The position numbers and the translations under genes are program-made. Below the pieces are notes generated by a model. It made no database searches, was not told the DNA's origin, and worked only from the letters and a program-made list of their open reading frames with translations. From Nocardia aurea (GTDB lineage: Bacteria; Actinomycetota; Actinomycetes; Mycobacteriales; Mycobacteriaceae): a stretch of DNA of 64,000 bases. Location of the stretch: the NCBI RefSeq assembly GCF_003123685.1, contig NZ_QCYJ01000127.1, forward strand, positions 593,095-657,094, read 5' to 3'. Below, in pieces: positions 53,910 through 63,042 of this stretch. Position 1 is the stretch's first letter. Each line of letters begins with the position of its first letter.

Positions 53910-55110
53910 GCAGCCGACCCGAGCGGATCACCCACCCGTAGAAGACCAGCACCCCGAGCACGTCGACCGCGCCGAGCCAGGACAGCACGCCGGGACGGGA
54001 GATCTCCCAGATCGTCGGCTGGAAGAACGACAGCACCCACGGCACGCCGACCAGCATCGTCACCAGCCAGTAGCCCGCGAGCACGCGGGCGCCCGGCGCG
54101 TGCCGCAGCGGTCCGTAGACCAGCCACAGGACCGTCGGCAGCAGCCACACCCAGTGGTGCGACCACGAGATCGGCGACACCATCAGCCCGAACAGCTGCA
54201 CGATCACCAGGGTGCCGAGCCGGTCGTCGGATTCGAGTGCGCGCCAGGCGAAGTACGCGAGTACGGCCACCACGAGGGCGGAGGCGATCCACCACGGCCC
54301 CGATTCGACGTCGTGGCCGAGTATCCGGCTCAGCGTCCCGCGAATCGACTGGTTCCACACCGAGCCGACCGGCCCGATCCGGTCGGCGTCGCCGAGCAGC
54401 GTGCCGAAATACCGCGTCGCCTCGTGATCGTTGATCAGATAGCTGACCCCGACCGTCGCGCCGAAAACCACCGCCGACCACACCACCGTGGCCCAGCGCC
54501 GGCGCGCGACGAAATACAGACCGGTGATCGCCGGTGTCAGCTTGATCCCGGCGATGATCCCGACCAGCCCGCCCGACAACCACCACCGCGAACTCCGCAC
54601 CGCGACCATGGCCCCGAGTACGAGAAAGACGTTGACCTGGCCGTAGTCGATCGTGGTCCGGACCGGTTCGAGCCAGAGGCCGACGGCGGTCCAGCCGATC
54701 GCGGCCACCCGCCACCCGGGCGCGCGCAGTTGCTCCCGGCCGAGAACGAGTTCGAGGCTGATCCACACCACCCCGTACAACGCCGCGACCGTGGCGAGCA
54801 GCCAGCCGATGGCGACCGCGGCGAACGGCAGATAGTGCAGCGGGAAGAAGACCAGCGCCGCGAAGGGCGGATAGGTGAAGGGCAGCGGGAAGTCCGGTGT
54901 CTTCTCCGCGTAGGTGTAGTCGTAGAGCCGATCGGTCAGCAGATCCGCCGAACCGCCGACGTAGACGTGCAGATCGACGAGATTCATCCCGTTGTCCGAC
55001 AGCAGCATCCACAGCAGCCGAGCCAGCACCGACAGAGCGAGCGCGAGCACGGCCAGCCGTAGGGGTGCGGCGGCCGGACGGCTGTCCGTCCGAGCGCTCT
55101 CTCGGTTCAC
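53848..55110 (-). CDS. pimE: Polyprenol-phosphate-mannose alpha-1,2-mannosyltransferase PimE
   Basis: A 420-residue GT87 membrane mannosyltransferase (Rv1159). About ten helices; an early loop carries the catalytic Asp region (GMNLVDLHVYVGGSADLL); TYPPFAALVFFPLHYLP, IDYGQVNVFLVLGA and NQSIRGTLSRI are conserved. It adds an alpha-1,2-mannose from polyprenol-phosphate-mannose to PIM4, committing PIMs to the polar PIM5/PIM6 branch. I start at GTG 55110; a longer frame to 55185 is possible. Confidence 0.88.
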   Translation of the reverse strand: MNRESARTDSRPAAAPLRLAVLALALSVLARLLWMLLSDNGMNLVDLHVYVGGSADLLTDRLYDYTYAEKTPDFPLPFTYPPFAALVFFPLHYLPFAAVAIGWLLATVAALYGVVWISLELVLGREQLRAPGWRVAAIGWTAVGLWLEPVRTTIDYGQVNVFLVLGAMVAVRSSRWWLSGGLVGIIAGIKLTPAITGLYFVARRRWATVVWSAVVFGATVGVSYLINDHEATRYFGTLLGDADRIGPVGSVWNQSIRGTLSRILGHDVESGPWWIASALVVAVLAYFAWRALESDDRLGTLVIVQLFGLMVSPISWSHHWVWLLPTVLWLVYGPLRHAPGARVLAGYWLVTMLVGVPWVLSFFQPTIWEISRPGVLSWLGAVDVLGVLVFYGWVIRSGRLLRRIAEPVDRSREPAIRPAS

Positions 55111-55511
55111 ATCGCATGCTTTCGACGTCGGTGCGAGCCGTCTTCTTCGACCCGTCGGAAAAATGTTCGGTGTGTTCGGCGACAAGTGCCGAAGGCTGCG
55201 ACTACATTAACCGGAGCCCCGATCCACCCGATCGGACGTACGAATCCGAGACGTCGTCGGATTTCGGTTCGGTCTCGCTCACGGCGTCCCGTGCACCGCC
55301 TCTCGGTGGTTGAATACTCGCAGGTAACATTTGCATCACCTTTCCAACCAGTAACACCGGTGAGGGGCTACGTTCCGATAACACTGTTCGTCCACGCACC
55401 TTGTCGGACATCGCAGCTGTACAACTCGGTGGCGTTGTCCCTAGAGTGACCCCGAAACGATGGCTTTTTGCATCGCTCCAGATGTACCCGAAGGTAAGGA
55501 CGGCTAGACCA
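55111..55511. other. Intergenic region between pimE and the secreted protein gene
   Basis: About 400 bp, with an AT-richer stretch at 55310-55400. It contains GTAACA at 55324 and 55351 and ATAACA near 55377; GTAACA-tttgc-ATCACC (55324-55340) has the same 11-bp spacing as the MtrA-like box at 5231. No gene with coding support. Confidence 0.4.
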
Positions 55512-56291
55512 GTGCTTCGCACCCGAGGAACGCGGATTGCATTGTCCGCTCTCGCCCTGGCGGCGAGTGCTTCGCTTGCCGCGCCGACCGCTTTGGCGGC
55601 GCCCGCGCCCGCGCCCGCCGCGGTCCCGAACAACATCCCCATGGTTCCCGAGGGTGTTCCGGTAGACGCGCTGGCCGCGCTTACCCCCGCGATCGTCGGC
55701 TCGATCGCGGGGCCCGCCGATATCGCGGACGGCCCGCAGGCCGCCATTCTCGCCCAGGCGCGTGCGCTGCTGGCGACGCTGAACCTGCCGCCGCAGATCA
55801 AGTCGACCCTGGAACGGATCATCACGTTCCTGGACGGCAGCGGCGGCGGCGGCCCCGAGGTCCCCCAGGACGGGCCGGTCATCGCCCAGTTCCTGTACCC
55901 GACCATCGGCAAGGGGTGCATCAGCGCCTCCGCCGATTCGGTGGGCACCGCACTCGCCGTCCCCGGCCCGGCGCAGCTGCCGCCGCCCGGACCGGCGGTC
56001 GGACAGACCGGATTCGTCTTCACCGCGCTCGGCACCAAGGCGCCGACCGTCGCGCAGAATCCGCCGATGACGGTGCAGTGGCTCAACCTCGACACCCGTC
56101 AGAGCGGTGTTCAGGCGCTGACCGACGAGGCCAAGATCAACCCGGACGGCCCCGCCACCCTGTCGGCGATCGCCAACACCGGTTCGGGTCGGATCGTCGC
56201 GGTCGTCGGCGGCTCGCTGACCACCAAGGCCGAGGACGCGGAGCCGCGCACCTGCTCGTTCCTGCCGACGCTGGGATTCTTCACCGTCTGA
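55512..56291 (+). CDS. Secreted Ala/Pro-rich protein (Rv1157c-like)
   Basis: A 259-residue exported protein. GTG 55512 gives a signal peptide (VLRTRGTRIALSALALAASA with an ALAAP cleavage region). The mature part is Ala/Pro-rich with a helical segment (PPQIKSTLERIITFLDG) and two cysteines (GKGCISAS and PRTCSFLP) that may pair. Similar in type to mycobacterial Rv1157c; function unknown. An AAGGA site precedes the start and an 18-bp hairpin follows the stop. Confidence 0.78.
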   Translation: MLRTRGTRIALSALALAASASLAAPTALAAPAPAPAAVPNNIPMVPEGVPVDALAALTPAIVGSIAGPADIADGPQAAILAQARALLATLNLPPQIKSTLERIITFLDGSGGGGPEVPQDGPVIAQFLYPTIGKGCISASADSVGTALAVPGPAQLPPPGPAVGQTGFVFTALGTKAPTVAQNPPMTVQWLNLDTRQSGVQALTDEAKINPDGPATLSAIANTGSGRIVAVVGGSLTTKAEDAEPRTCSFLPTLGFFTV

Positions 56292-56304
56292 TCCCCTCTT
56301 CGAG

Positions 56305-56350
56305 ACGAACCGCCTGCCACCGTTTTCATCCGGTGGCAGGCGGTTCGTCG
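56305..56350 (+). terminator. Strong hairpin after the secreted-protein gene
   Basis: An 18-bp perfect stem (56305-56322 with 56333-56350; core CCGCCTGCCACC/GGTGGCAGGCGG) and a 10-nt loop, starting 13 bp after the stop. No T-tract. Confidence 0.75.
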
Positions 56351-56424
56351 TTGCCGCGCCGACGACACGCACACGATCCGGGCGATGGGGTGTACCGATC
56401 CCGGCGCTGTGGTAGACCGAAGTC

Positions 56425-56784
56425 ATGGCGACTGTCGATGGAACCGTTCGTCCCGACCGTTCGATGCGAAGCAGGCGATCTCGCCGATCGATACTGTCCA
56501 TCCGCTCGGAGGCTTCCATCCTGTCCATCGGTTCCGCGTATTCGATCCTGTCGATCGGCAGTGTCGGGTCGATTCTGTCGATCGGATCGGTCGGATCCTT
56601 CGGTTCGGCGATATCCTCCGGCTCGTTCGGCAGCCTGGGGTCGGCCTTCTCCGGTCTGTCCCGGTGGTCGCTGTTCTCGTGGCTGGGCGATCACGACGCG
56701 CCGGATTCACGCCCGAATCTGCGGGTTGTTCCCGACGACGAACCCGATCTGCGGATTACTCCGGTCTCGCACTGCCAGACGTGA
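56425..56784 (+). CDS. Nine-residue Ser/Ile/Gly repeat protein
   Basis: 119 residues. A basic N-terminus (MATVDGTVRPDRSMRSRRSR) leads into seven tandem nine-residue units (22-84) of the form S-I-L-S-I-G-S-x-x: SILSIRSEA, SILSIGSAY, two SILSIGSVG, then drifted SFGSAISSG, SFGSLGSAF and SGLSRWSLF. A polar tail with one cysteine follows. The periodic Ile/Leu and Ser/Gly pattern suggests a beta-solenoid or assembling fold; that is inference. Function unknown. TAGACC ends 6 nt before the ATG (56413-56418). Confidence 0.7.
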   Translation: MATVDGTVRPDRSMRSRRSRRSILSIRSEASILSIGSAYSILSIGSVGSILSIGSVGSFGSAISSGSFGSLGSAFSGLSRWSLFSWLGDHDAPDSRPNLRVVPDDEPDLRITPVSHCQT

Positions 56785-56802
56785 GCACGGAACGCACCGC
56801 CG

Positions 56803-57510
56803 CTACCACTGACCGTATTCGGGCCGGAGCACCGCGTTGAGGTCGACGCCGACACCGTCCACCGCGCGTTTGTCGATCTCGAATTGATGCAGATGCGCGG
56901 CCGCGTGGACGAACCCCTTCGGTGTTCCCCAGTTGTGCTGCCAGTACCAGGAACCGAGACCGGCGATACGGGCCAGGTCGATGGTCGGCGAATTCGCGTA
57001 GATGCCGACGTTCTCCTTGCCGAGCACCGATTCCCAGCCGAGTAGGTAGGGTGCGATCATCGTGGCGAAGTCGACCGCGGACGGATTGTCGTCGATCGAG
57101 GCGTAGATGGGCCGATCGTCAGGGCCGCCGGCCGCGCGATGCAGTTCCAGCCCCCGGGCGGCATGGCGTTTGCCCGCTTCGAGTCCGCCGCGCCAGTCCG
57201 CGGTCGGGCCCTTGCCGTACTGGTAATTGGAGACGATGGTCAGACCGGCCTCGTGCAGCGCGTCGACTTCGGCGGCGCGCAGCGGTTTGCCCGCCATCCA
57301 TTCCGCGCCGGGGCGGCGGTCGGAGACGTAGCGGATGACGCCGATGTGGCCCGCGGCGCGGATCGCCTCGGCGTCGGGCACGCCACCGGCGTAATCGATG
57401 AGGGTGCCGAGTTCACCCGCGGCGGTGGCGGTGGGTGCGGTGATGCCGACCACGGCCGCGGCGGCGGTGAGGGCGAAAAGTTGACGGCGGGACAGGTCCA
57501 ACGAACGCAT
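56803..57510 (-). CDS. Secreted DUF1906 glycoside-hydrolase-like protein
   Basis: A 235-residue exported protein with a Tat-like signal (MRSLDLSRRQLFALTAAAAV). The DUF1906 domain covers about 35-230: GTLIDYAGGVPDAEAIRAAG, VIRYVSDRRP, IVSNYQYGKG, IYASIDDNPS, GIYANSPTIDLAR and YWQHNWGTP. The fold resembles GH25-type lysozymes; it may act on the wall, but activity is unproven. A GAAGGAG site precedes the ATG. Confidence 0.82.
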   Translation of the reverse strand: MRSLDLSRRQLFALTAAAAVVGITAPTATAAGELGTLIDYAGGVPDAEAIRAAGHIGVIRYVSDRRPGAEWMAGKPLRAAEVDALHEAGLTIVSNYQYGKGPTADWRGGLEAGKRHAARGLELHRAAGGPDDRPIYASIDDNPSAVDFATMIAPYLLGWESVLGKENVGIYANSPTIDLARIAGLGSWYWQHNWGTPKGFVHAAAHLHQFEIDKRAVDGVGVDLNAVLRPEYGQW

Positions 57511-57706
57511 CGCAGACTCCTTCGCGCTCCCCCCGAACGACGATATCGGACGGCCTCAGAAGCAGCAGGAAGCAGCGTGCCCGGCGCACCTTCCCCAAGG
57601 TAGATCGCGCGCCGGGAGCCTCGAACGTGTACTAATTTCACCACATTCACATGGGAACCGCCAGACCCATCGGAAACACTCATCACACTCGCCACAGGCG
57701 TCACGA

Positions 57707-58861
57707 TCAGGCGAGGGTGTCGATCCGCGCGGCCACATCGATGGTTCGCTGGGAGCTGTCGTCCAACTCGGTCCGCACGACCCGCGCCACCTGGGCGACG
57801 ATCTGTTTCTTGATGCCCGCGAGTGCTCCGAGGGTGGCCGCGCGCATGCCCTGCGCCTTGAACTCCATCCGGATATCGTCCGGATCGGGCGGGGTCACAT
57901 CGATCACCAGGCGTAGCGGGTCCGCGGCACGCGCGGTCAGGACCAGCGGGACCTCGACGTCGACGCGGTAGTGGTTGGCCTTGAGCACGTCGACGGTGAT
58001 ATCCAGACTCACCGGCAACATCAGGTCGAAACGGACCGGCTCGCGCTCGGGATCCTCGACCGGGCGCGCGGTCAGCTTGGGCACCCTGATCGCGCCGCGA
58101 ACGGTGACCGTGGCCTTGCGGCCCGGCCCCGTACGGAACGGACCGACGTCGATCGCGCGCCCCGCCATGCGCTCGACCACGTCGAAGACCCGGTCGCGGG
58201 TGACGACGTGGTGGAAGAAGTTCGTGCCGAACCTGCCGTAATCGATCCAGTCGAAATCGGCACGCTCACGATGTTCGGAGCGGGTCCCCCCGACCAGAGC
58301 CTCGATATCGAACACCCGGCCGCGCCGGGCCTGCGGTTCGTCGAGCATGGCGTTCACCCGGTTGGCGACCTCGCGCTGCACCATGCCAGCGATGGGATCG
58401 AGCAACCATTCCCCCACCGAGTCCAGGGCCTGCGCGCGCAGCACGAAACTGACGTCGCGGGCGCTGATCGGCGGGATATCGATGACGACGAGCACCGGAT
58501 CGGCGGTGCGCGCGTGCAGGGTCAGATCGATTTCGACCACGGCCGTCAAACGGAGTCTGCGTCCGCCGAGCAGCACTTTCACCGCGAGCGAGAGCGGGAC
58601 GGTGAGTTCGAAGACGACGTGCGGATCGTGCCGGAACAGCACCGGCTCACCCACTTTGCCCTCGGCCACGAATCCGGCGAGGCCGGCGGGGCCGATCGAG
58701 AAGGGACCGATCGTCATACCGCGGCCCGCGATTCCCGATACCGCCGCGACGATCCGCTTCTCGGTCACCGCGTGGGTGACGAAGCGCTCGCCGAATTCGG
58801 CGTAATCGATCCAGATCGGATCACCGCTCGTTTCGTCGGACTGCTGCGTCATCGGCTGCAT
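57707..58861 (-). CDS. Internally duplicated protein of unknown function
   Basis: About 384 residues made of two similar halves. Half A (about 17-190) starts WIDYAEFGERFVTHAVTEKR, then GRGMTIGPFSIGPAG. Half B (about 205-384) starts WIDYGRFGTNFFHHVVTRDR, then GRAIDVGPFRTGPGR. Both contain a LPVSLDITVDVL-like strand, a VVEIDLTLHARTADPVLVVID-type stretch and a helical end. No signal peptide is seen. The pattern could suit a lipid- or cargo-binding beta-rich fold; I do not recognise a named family. ATG 58861 is preferred; ATG 58852 and 58894 are possible. Confidence 0.62.
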   Translation of the reverse strand: MQPMTQQSDETSGDPIWIDYAEFGERFVTHAVTEKRIVAAVSGIAGRGMTIGPFSIGPAGLAGFVAEGKVGEPVLFRHDPHVVFELTVPLSLAVKVLLGGRRLRLTAVVEIDLTLHARTADPVLVVIDIPPISARDVSFVLRAQALDSVGEWLLDPIAGMVQREVANRVNAMLDEPQARRGRVFDIEALVGGTRSEHRERADFDWIDYGRFGTNFFHHVVTRDRVFDVVERMAGRAIDVGPFRTGPGRKATVTVRGAIRVPKLTARPVEDPEREPVRFDLMLPVSLDITVDVLKANHYRVDVEVPLVLTARAADPLRLVIDVTPPDPDDIRMEFKAQGMRAATLGALAGIKKQIVAQVARVVRTELDDSSQRTIDVAARIDTLA

Positions 58862-59130
58862 GTGTTCCGGAACCCTTACCTGTGGACGGGACATCGGACA
58901 CGCTACGCGAGCCGGAATTCCCATCGACGCGGTCGGGTTTGCGCCCGTCCGGTGCGAATACCGACGAGAGACCAGCTCACGAGGTGGAGCCCCGCCATGT
59001 TGATGAGGGGGAAACACAGCGGGGCTCCGGGTGACAGCGCTGCCGGGCGCTGTCTACTCCATGGTAAGTCCTCGAGGCGGACTCACCGAACCCGCCCGCG
59101 CCGACCATTTCGGCTGAGCGGCAATGACTC

Positions 59131-59739
59131 TCACAGTCGTCCGAATCCAACCACGCCCGCCACCCCGGCGAGGGCGAAGCGATGGATCCTCACCTCGCCG
59201 AACTCGTTGCCGCCGATGGTGGTGACGAGCCCGTTCTCGACCTCGAGAACGATGTTGGTGTGCTGGGTGAACGGACTGCTGTCGCCGTATAACAGCACGT
59301 CACCGGTGCGCGGCCGATAATCCGCGGCGATCGGGGTGAAGCGGCCCGCGTTCTGGTAGTACTCCTGGAGGGTGTAGACACCGGGGATCCGCCACGATCC
59401 CGAATGCGGATTCTCCAGCGCCGCGCCCGACTCCCGCATGACCCAACTCACAAAATCGGCGCACCACGGTTCGTCCACGCCCTCGGAGTATTTGGTGCCG
59501 TCACCGGGATCGGCGAATTCGCGCTCGACGACCGCGACGAGCCGCGCCTGCGCCGGATCGAGGGCGGCGCGATCGATGGCCGGGAATTCGGCCGGGCTCT
59601 CCCCCACGACGGCCGCCCTCGGGTTGTGCGACTGCCACCAGCGCACCCCGAGCGCCGCCCCGGCCGCGAGCGCGACGGCCAATATCCCCACGGTGATCCA
59701 CAGCCCCGCGCGTGTTCTCGTCGATTGTCCTCGCGACAT
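59131..59739 (-). CDS. Membrane-anchored CHAP-domain amidase/peptidase
   Basis: A 202-residue protein. One N-terminal helix (AGLWITVGILAVALAAGAALG), then a CHAP/NlpC-like domain from about 75. The catalytic Cys is in DEPWCADFVSWVM, the His in SSPFTQHTNIVLEV, and an acidic/amide residue in TTIGGNEFGE. Expected to cleave peptidoglycan cross-links or side chains outside the membrane. Shine-Dalgarno GGGGGAG. Confidence 0.83.
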   Translation of the reverse strand: MSRGQSTRTRAGLWITVGILAVALAAGAALGVRWWQSHNPRAAVVGESPAEFPAIDRAALDPAQARLVAVVEREFADPGDGTKYSEGVDEPWCADFVSWVMRESGAALENPHSGSWRIPGVYTLQEYYQNAGRFTPIAADYRPRTGDVLLYGDSSPFTQHTNIVLEVENGLVTTIGGNEFGEVRIHRFALAGVAGVVGFGRL

Positions 59740-59833
59740 ACTCCCCCGCCGTCACGGCCGACCCTCGGCCTCATGAATTGGACGAACGAGCGGGCCGAAC
59801 GGTTCCCATCGCCGGTCGCGGACCGACCACGGT

Positions 59834-60472
59834 TCAGCCGCGCGGGTCGCGGCCCAGGTAGCGCAGCAGTTCCTCGACCGGGCCGTCACCGGATTCGCCG
59901 TCGAGCACCGCCGAATACGCGCCCCACTGCCGCAGCGGCTCGACGATCTCCATGTCCGGGCTACCGCCGGGGCCGGGGTTGACCGTGCGCGCGGCGGTCA
60001 GCAGATGGGTGGCGAGTTCTTCGGTCAGCGGGGACGGGCCGCCGGTCGCGACGGCGATATCCCAGGCGTGCACGGCCGCGTCGAGTGCGCAGAGTACGGC
60101 GGCGACGGCGGTCGGCAGCTCGCCGTGTGGCAGCGGAGTGGGAACGGTCGGGGTCTCGTCGGTGACGGTGGACCAGGCCAGCACGGTCGGCTCGATGGCG
60201 GCGCGGACGAGTTCCAGCGGGGCGCCGGAGACTTCACCGGACGGGTCGAACGGGTCGTAGGCGGGGCCGACGCCGAAACCGAGGGACGCCGCGTAGGCGA
60301 GCTGATCGCCCGCGGCGTGCTGGACCACCTGGGTGACGGTCCACTCGGAGCAGGGGGTCGGCAATTGCCACTGATCGTCGCCGACGCCTGCGACCGCGTC
60401 TTCGAGCGCGCGGTAGGACTCGGCGAGGACGGCGCGCCAGACGGTGTTCAGGGAGGTGTCGATGGTGTTCAT
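59834..60472 (-). CDS. TIGR03086/MDMPI-type metal-binding protein
   Basis: A 212-residue protein of the mycothiol-dependent maleylpyruvate isomerase-like (DinB) group: LPTPCSEWTVTQVVQHAAGDQLAYA, and the central HAWDIAVATG helix supply likely metal-binding His residues. Members often act with mycothiol; mshB in this window makes that thiol. The actual reaction is unknown. Start ATG 60472 has GAAAGGG upstream. It is divergent from the WYL regulator. Confidence 0.82.
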   Translation of the reverse strand: MNTIDTSLNTVWRAVLAESYRALEDAVAGVGDDQWQLPTPCSEWTVTQVVQHAAGDQLAYAASLGFGVGPAYDPFDPSGEVSGAPLELVRAAIEPTVLAWSTVTDETPTVPTPLPHGELPTAVAAVLCALDAAVHAWDIAVATGGPSPLTEELATHLLTAARTVNPGPGGSPDMEIVEPLRQWGAYSAVLDGESGDGPVEELLRYLGRDPRG

Positions 60473-60522
60473 GTCGGCCCTTTCGGTCGGGTTGTTCTCG
60501 GTGCTGACATGAGCGTATGAGG

Positions 60523-60549
60523 CTATTAGGCTGGTTTCTTTCCTAATAG
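60523..60549. promoter_or_regulatory. Inverted repeat between MDMPI and WYL genes
   Basis: CTATTAGG-ctggtttcttt-CCTAATAG, an 8-bp perfect inverted repeat, AT-rich, 15 bp before the WYL start. Probably an operator for the divergent pair. Confidence 0.6.
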
Positions 60550-60563
60550 GAACGGGGATCACT

Positions 60564-61553
60564 GTGGCGCGGACCACATCGCGAGTGCTGCGTCTGCTCG
60601 GACTGCTCCAGGACCGCGCGCACACCGGGCGCGAACTCGCCGAACGACTCGGCGTCACCGATCGCACCCTGCGCAACGACATCCGGCGACTGCGCGAACT
60701 CGGCTACCCGGTGCACGCCACGCGCGGGGCCGTCGGCGGATACCGCCTCGGTCGGGGCACGACGATGCCGCCGCTGCTGCTCGATGACGACGAGGCCGTC
60801 GCGGTCGCGGTCGCCATCGGACTCGCGGAGGACGGCTCGACCGGACTGACCGATATCACCGATCACGCGGGCCGCGCCCTGGCCAAACTCGAACAGATCC
60901 TGCCGAAACGACTCCAGCGCAAGGTCACCGCACTCGGCACCGCGACCGATATCGGCCCCGCGACAACCGGTTCGCGCGAACCCGACGCACCGGTGCCCGC
61001 GGCGCTGCTCACCACCCTCGCGAGCGCCGTCAGGGACGGCGCGACGGTGCTGGTCGACATCGAGGACACCGGGACCGGTTCCGACACCGCCGAGATCGAG
61101 CCGTACCGGTTGATCAATTGGCAGCGCCGCTGGTACCTGGTCGCCTATTCACTGCGAACCCACAGCTGGCGCGCGATCCCCGTCGCCAGGATCTCGCGGG
61201 CGACGCCGGGGGAACGCCGCTTCGCCGCACGCGCGCTGCCGGGGGAAGATCCGGTGGCGTTCGTGATGCGCGATATCGCCAGCACCGGCTGGAAGGTGCA
61301 CGCGCGGGTGACGGTCCTCGCCCCGGCGGAGACGGTGATCGCGCGGATCAATCCGGCCGTCGGGGTGGTCGAACCGGTCGACGACCGCAGTTGCGCACTG
61401 CTCACCGGCGCGGACGCGCTGGAAACCATCGCCATCTATCTGAGCATGCTGATGATGGACTTCCGCGTGGACGGACCACCCGAACTCGTCGACCATCTGC
61501 GCACCCTGGCGCGGCGCTACACCGAAGCCGTGGCCGACGTTCCCGAGGGGTGA
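60564..61553 (+). CDS. WYL-domain transcriptional regulator
   Basis: A 329-residue regulator: an N-terminal HTH_11 domain (VLRLLGLLQDRAHTGRELAERLGVTDRTLRNDIRRLRELG) and a WYL ligand-binding domain at about 165-245 (YRLINWQRRWYLVAYSLRTHSWRAIPVARI). WYL proteins sense nucleic acid or small ligands. GTG start; the palindrome upstream suggests autoregulation and control of the divergent MDMPI gene. Confidence 0.88.
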   Translation: MARTTSRVLRLLGLLQDRAHTGRELAERLGVTDRTLRNDIRRLRELGYPVHATRGAVGGYRLGRGTTMPPLLLDDDEAVAVAVAIGLAEDGSTGLTDITDHAGRALAKLEQILPKRLQRKVTALGTATDIGPATTGSREPDAPVPAALLTTLASAVRDGATVLVDIEDTGTGSDTAEIEPYRLINWQRRWYLVAYSLRTHSWRAIPVARISRATPGERRFAARALPGEDPVAFVMRDIASTGWKVHARVTVLAPAETVIARINPAVGVVEPVDDRSCALLTGADALETIAIYLSMLMMDFRVDGPPELVDHLRTLARRYTEAVADVPEG

Positions 61554-61593
61554 CGCCGACGGATCGGATCGCGGTCTGTCAGATCGCCGTCTG

Positions 61594-63039
61594 TCAGATC
61601 GCGGCTTTCTCGATCTTGCGGCCCATCGGAATGCAGGCCGTCAGCGCGACCGCCAGGATCGCGGCGGACATGGCGATGAAGAAGGTGGTGTGGAATCCCT
61701 CGCGCGAGGGCAGGGAGTGGCCCGCGTAGGCGAAGGTCATGTGGGCGAGCACCACACTCATCACCGCGGCGGAGGTGGAGGTGCCGATCGAGCGCATGAG
61801 CGAGTTCAGGCCGTTGGCCGCCGCGGTCTCGGTGATCGGCACCGCGCCCATGATCAGCGCGGGCATCGCCGCGTAGGCGAGTCCGACACCGCCGGAGACG
61901 ATGATCGACGCGAGCATGATCTGCCAGACGCCGTTCATCATGACCACCGCGGACAGGTATCCGGCCGCGATCACCCCGGCGCCGAGCATCAGGGTGATCT
62001 TGGGCCCGCGCGCCGCGGTCAACCGCGCCGATACCGGCGAGAGCAGCATCATCACCAGCCCGGCGGGTGCCAGGACCAGACCGGCGTTGACCATCGTCAG
62101 TCCGAATCCGTAGCCGGTGCCCTCGGGGGCCATCAGCAGCTGCGGGAAACTCAGCGACATGGCGTAGAGCGAGAAGCCGACCGCGATGGAGGCGAGGTTG
62201 GTGAAAAGCACCCGGGGCCGGGCCGATACCCGCAGGTCGACCAGTGGCGCGCGCTGACGAAGTTCGAAATAGCCCCAGCCGAGGAAGACCAGGAGCGAGA
62301 TCGCGAACAGTGCCAGGATCGAAGGGCTGGCCCAACCCCAGTCCGCGCCCTTGGTGATCCCGATGAGCAGGCACAACAGCGCGATCGACAGCCCGACGGC
62401 CCCGCCGAAATCGAAACGCGACGGCGTACGCACCGGCGATTCCGGCACCAGGACGAAGACCAGGATCGCGCACAGGACACCGAGTCCGGCCGCGGTCCAG
62501 AACAGCACGTGCCAGTCCGCGTTCTGCCCGATGAACGCCGCGGCGGGCAGGCCGACAGCGCCGCCGACGCCGAGCGTCGCACTCATGATCGCCATCGCCG
62601 ACCCCACCCGCTCGGCGGGCAGTTCGTCGCGCATGATGCTGATCCCGAGCGGAATCGCGCCGATCGCCGCGCCCTGCAAGGCCCGGCCGATGATCTCCGG
62701 CACCAGCGACGAGAAGGCCCCGCAGATCACCGAACCCGCGATCATCATGAGCAGATTCGCCAGCAGCACCCGGCGTTTGCCGAACATATCGCCGAGCCTG
62801 CCGCTGATCGGGGTGAACACCGCACCCGCGAGCAGCGCCGCGGTGATGACCCAGGAGGCGTCGGCGGCGGAGGCGTTCAGCAGCGACGGCAGCAACGGAA
62901 TGATCGGGATGACCAGCGTCTGCATGAGCGACACGACGATGCCGACCGTGCCGAGCGTCGCGATCAGGACTGCGGGTGACGGCCGCCGCTGATCGTCGGC
63001 GCTGGGGACGGTCGCGGACGCGTCGGCGGTGATGGACAT
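61594..63039 (-). CDS. MFS drug-efflux transporter (DHA2/EmrB type)
   Basis: A 481-residue MFS permease with about 14 helices. Motif A-like segment: GRLGDMFGKRRVLLANLL; antiporter-like motif around RALQGAAIGAIPLGISIMRDELP; VLFWTAAGLGVLCAILVFVLVPESP between. Likely proton-driven export of hydrophobic drugs; substrate unknown. ATG 63039 is followed upstream by two operator-like sites and the divergent MarR gene, a standard efflux-repressor pair. Confidence 0.88.
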   Translation of the reverse strand: MSITADASATVPSADDQRRPSPAVLIATLGTVGIVVSLMQTLVIPIIPLLPSLLNASAADASWVITAALLAGAVFTPISGRLGDMFGKRRVLLANLLMMIAGSVICGAFSSLVPEIIGRALQGAAIGAIPLGISIMRDELPAERVGSAMAIMSATLGVGGAVGLPAAAFIGQNADWHVLFWTAAGLGVLCAILVFVLVPESPVRTPSRFDFGGAVGLSIALLCLLIGITKGADWGWASPSILALFAISLLVFLGWGYFELRQRAPLVDLRVSARPRVLFTNLASIAVGFSLYAMSLSFPQLLMAPEGTGYGFGLTMVNAGLVLAPAGLVMMLLSPVSARLTAARGPKITLMLGAGVIAAGYLSAVVMMNGVWQIMLASIIVSGGVGLAYAAMPALIMGAVPITETAAANGLNSLMRSIGTSTSAAVMSVVLAHMTFAYAGHSLPSREGFHTTFFIAMSAAILAVALTACIPMGRKIEKAAI

Positions 63040-63042
63040 GAA

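Noticed and set aside
58862..59130. A small gene between the CHAP gene and the duplicated protein gene
   Set aside because: No frame with a ribosome site or coding-like composition; treated as upstream DNA of the duplicated-protein gene.
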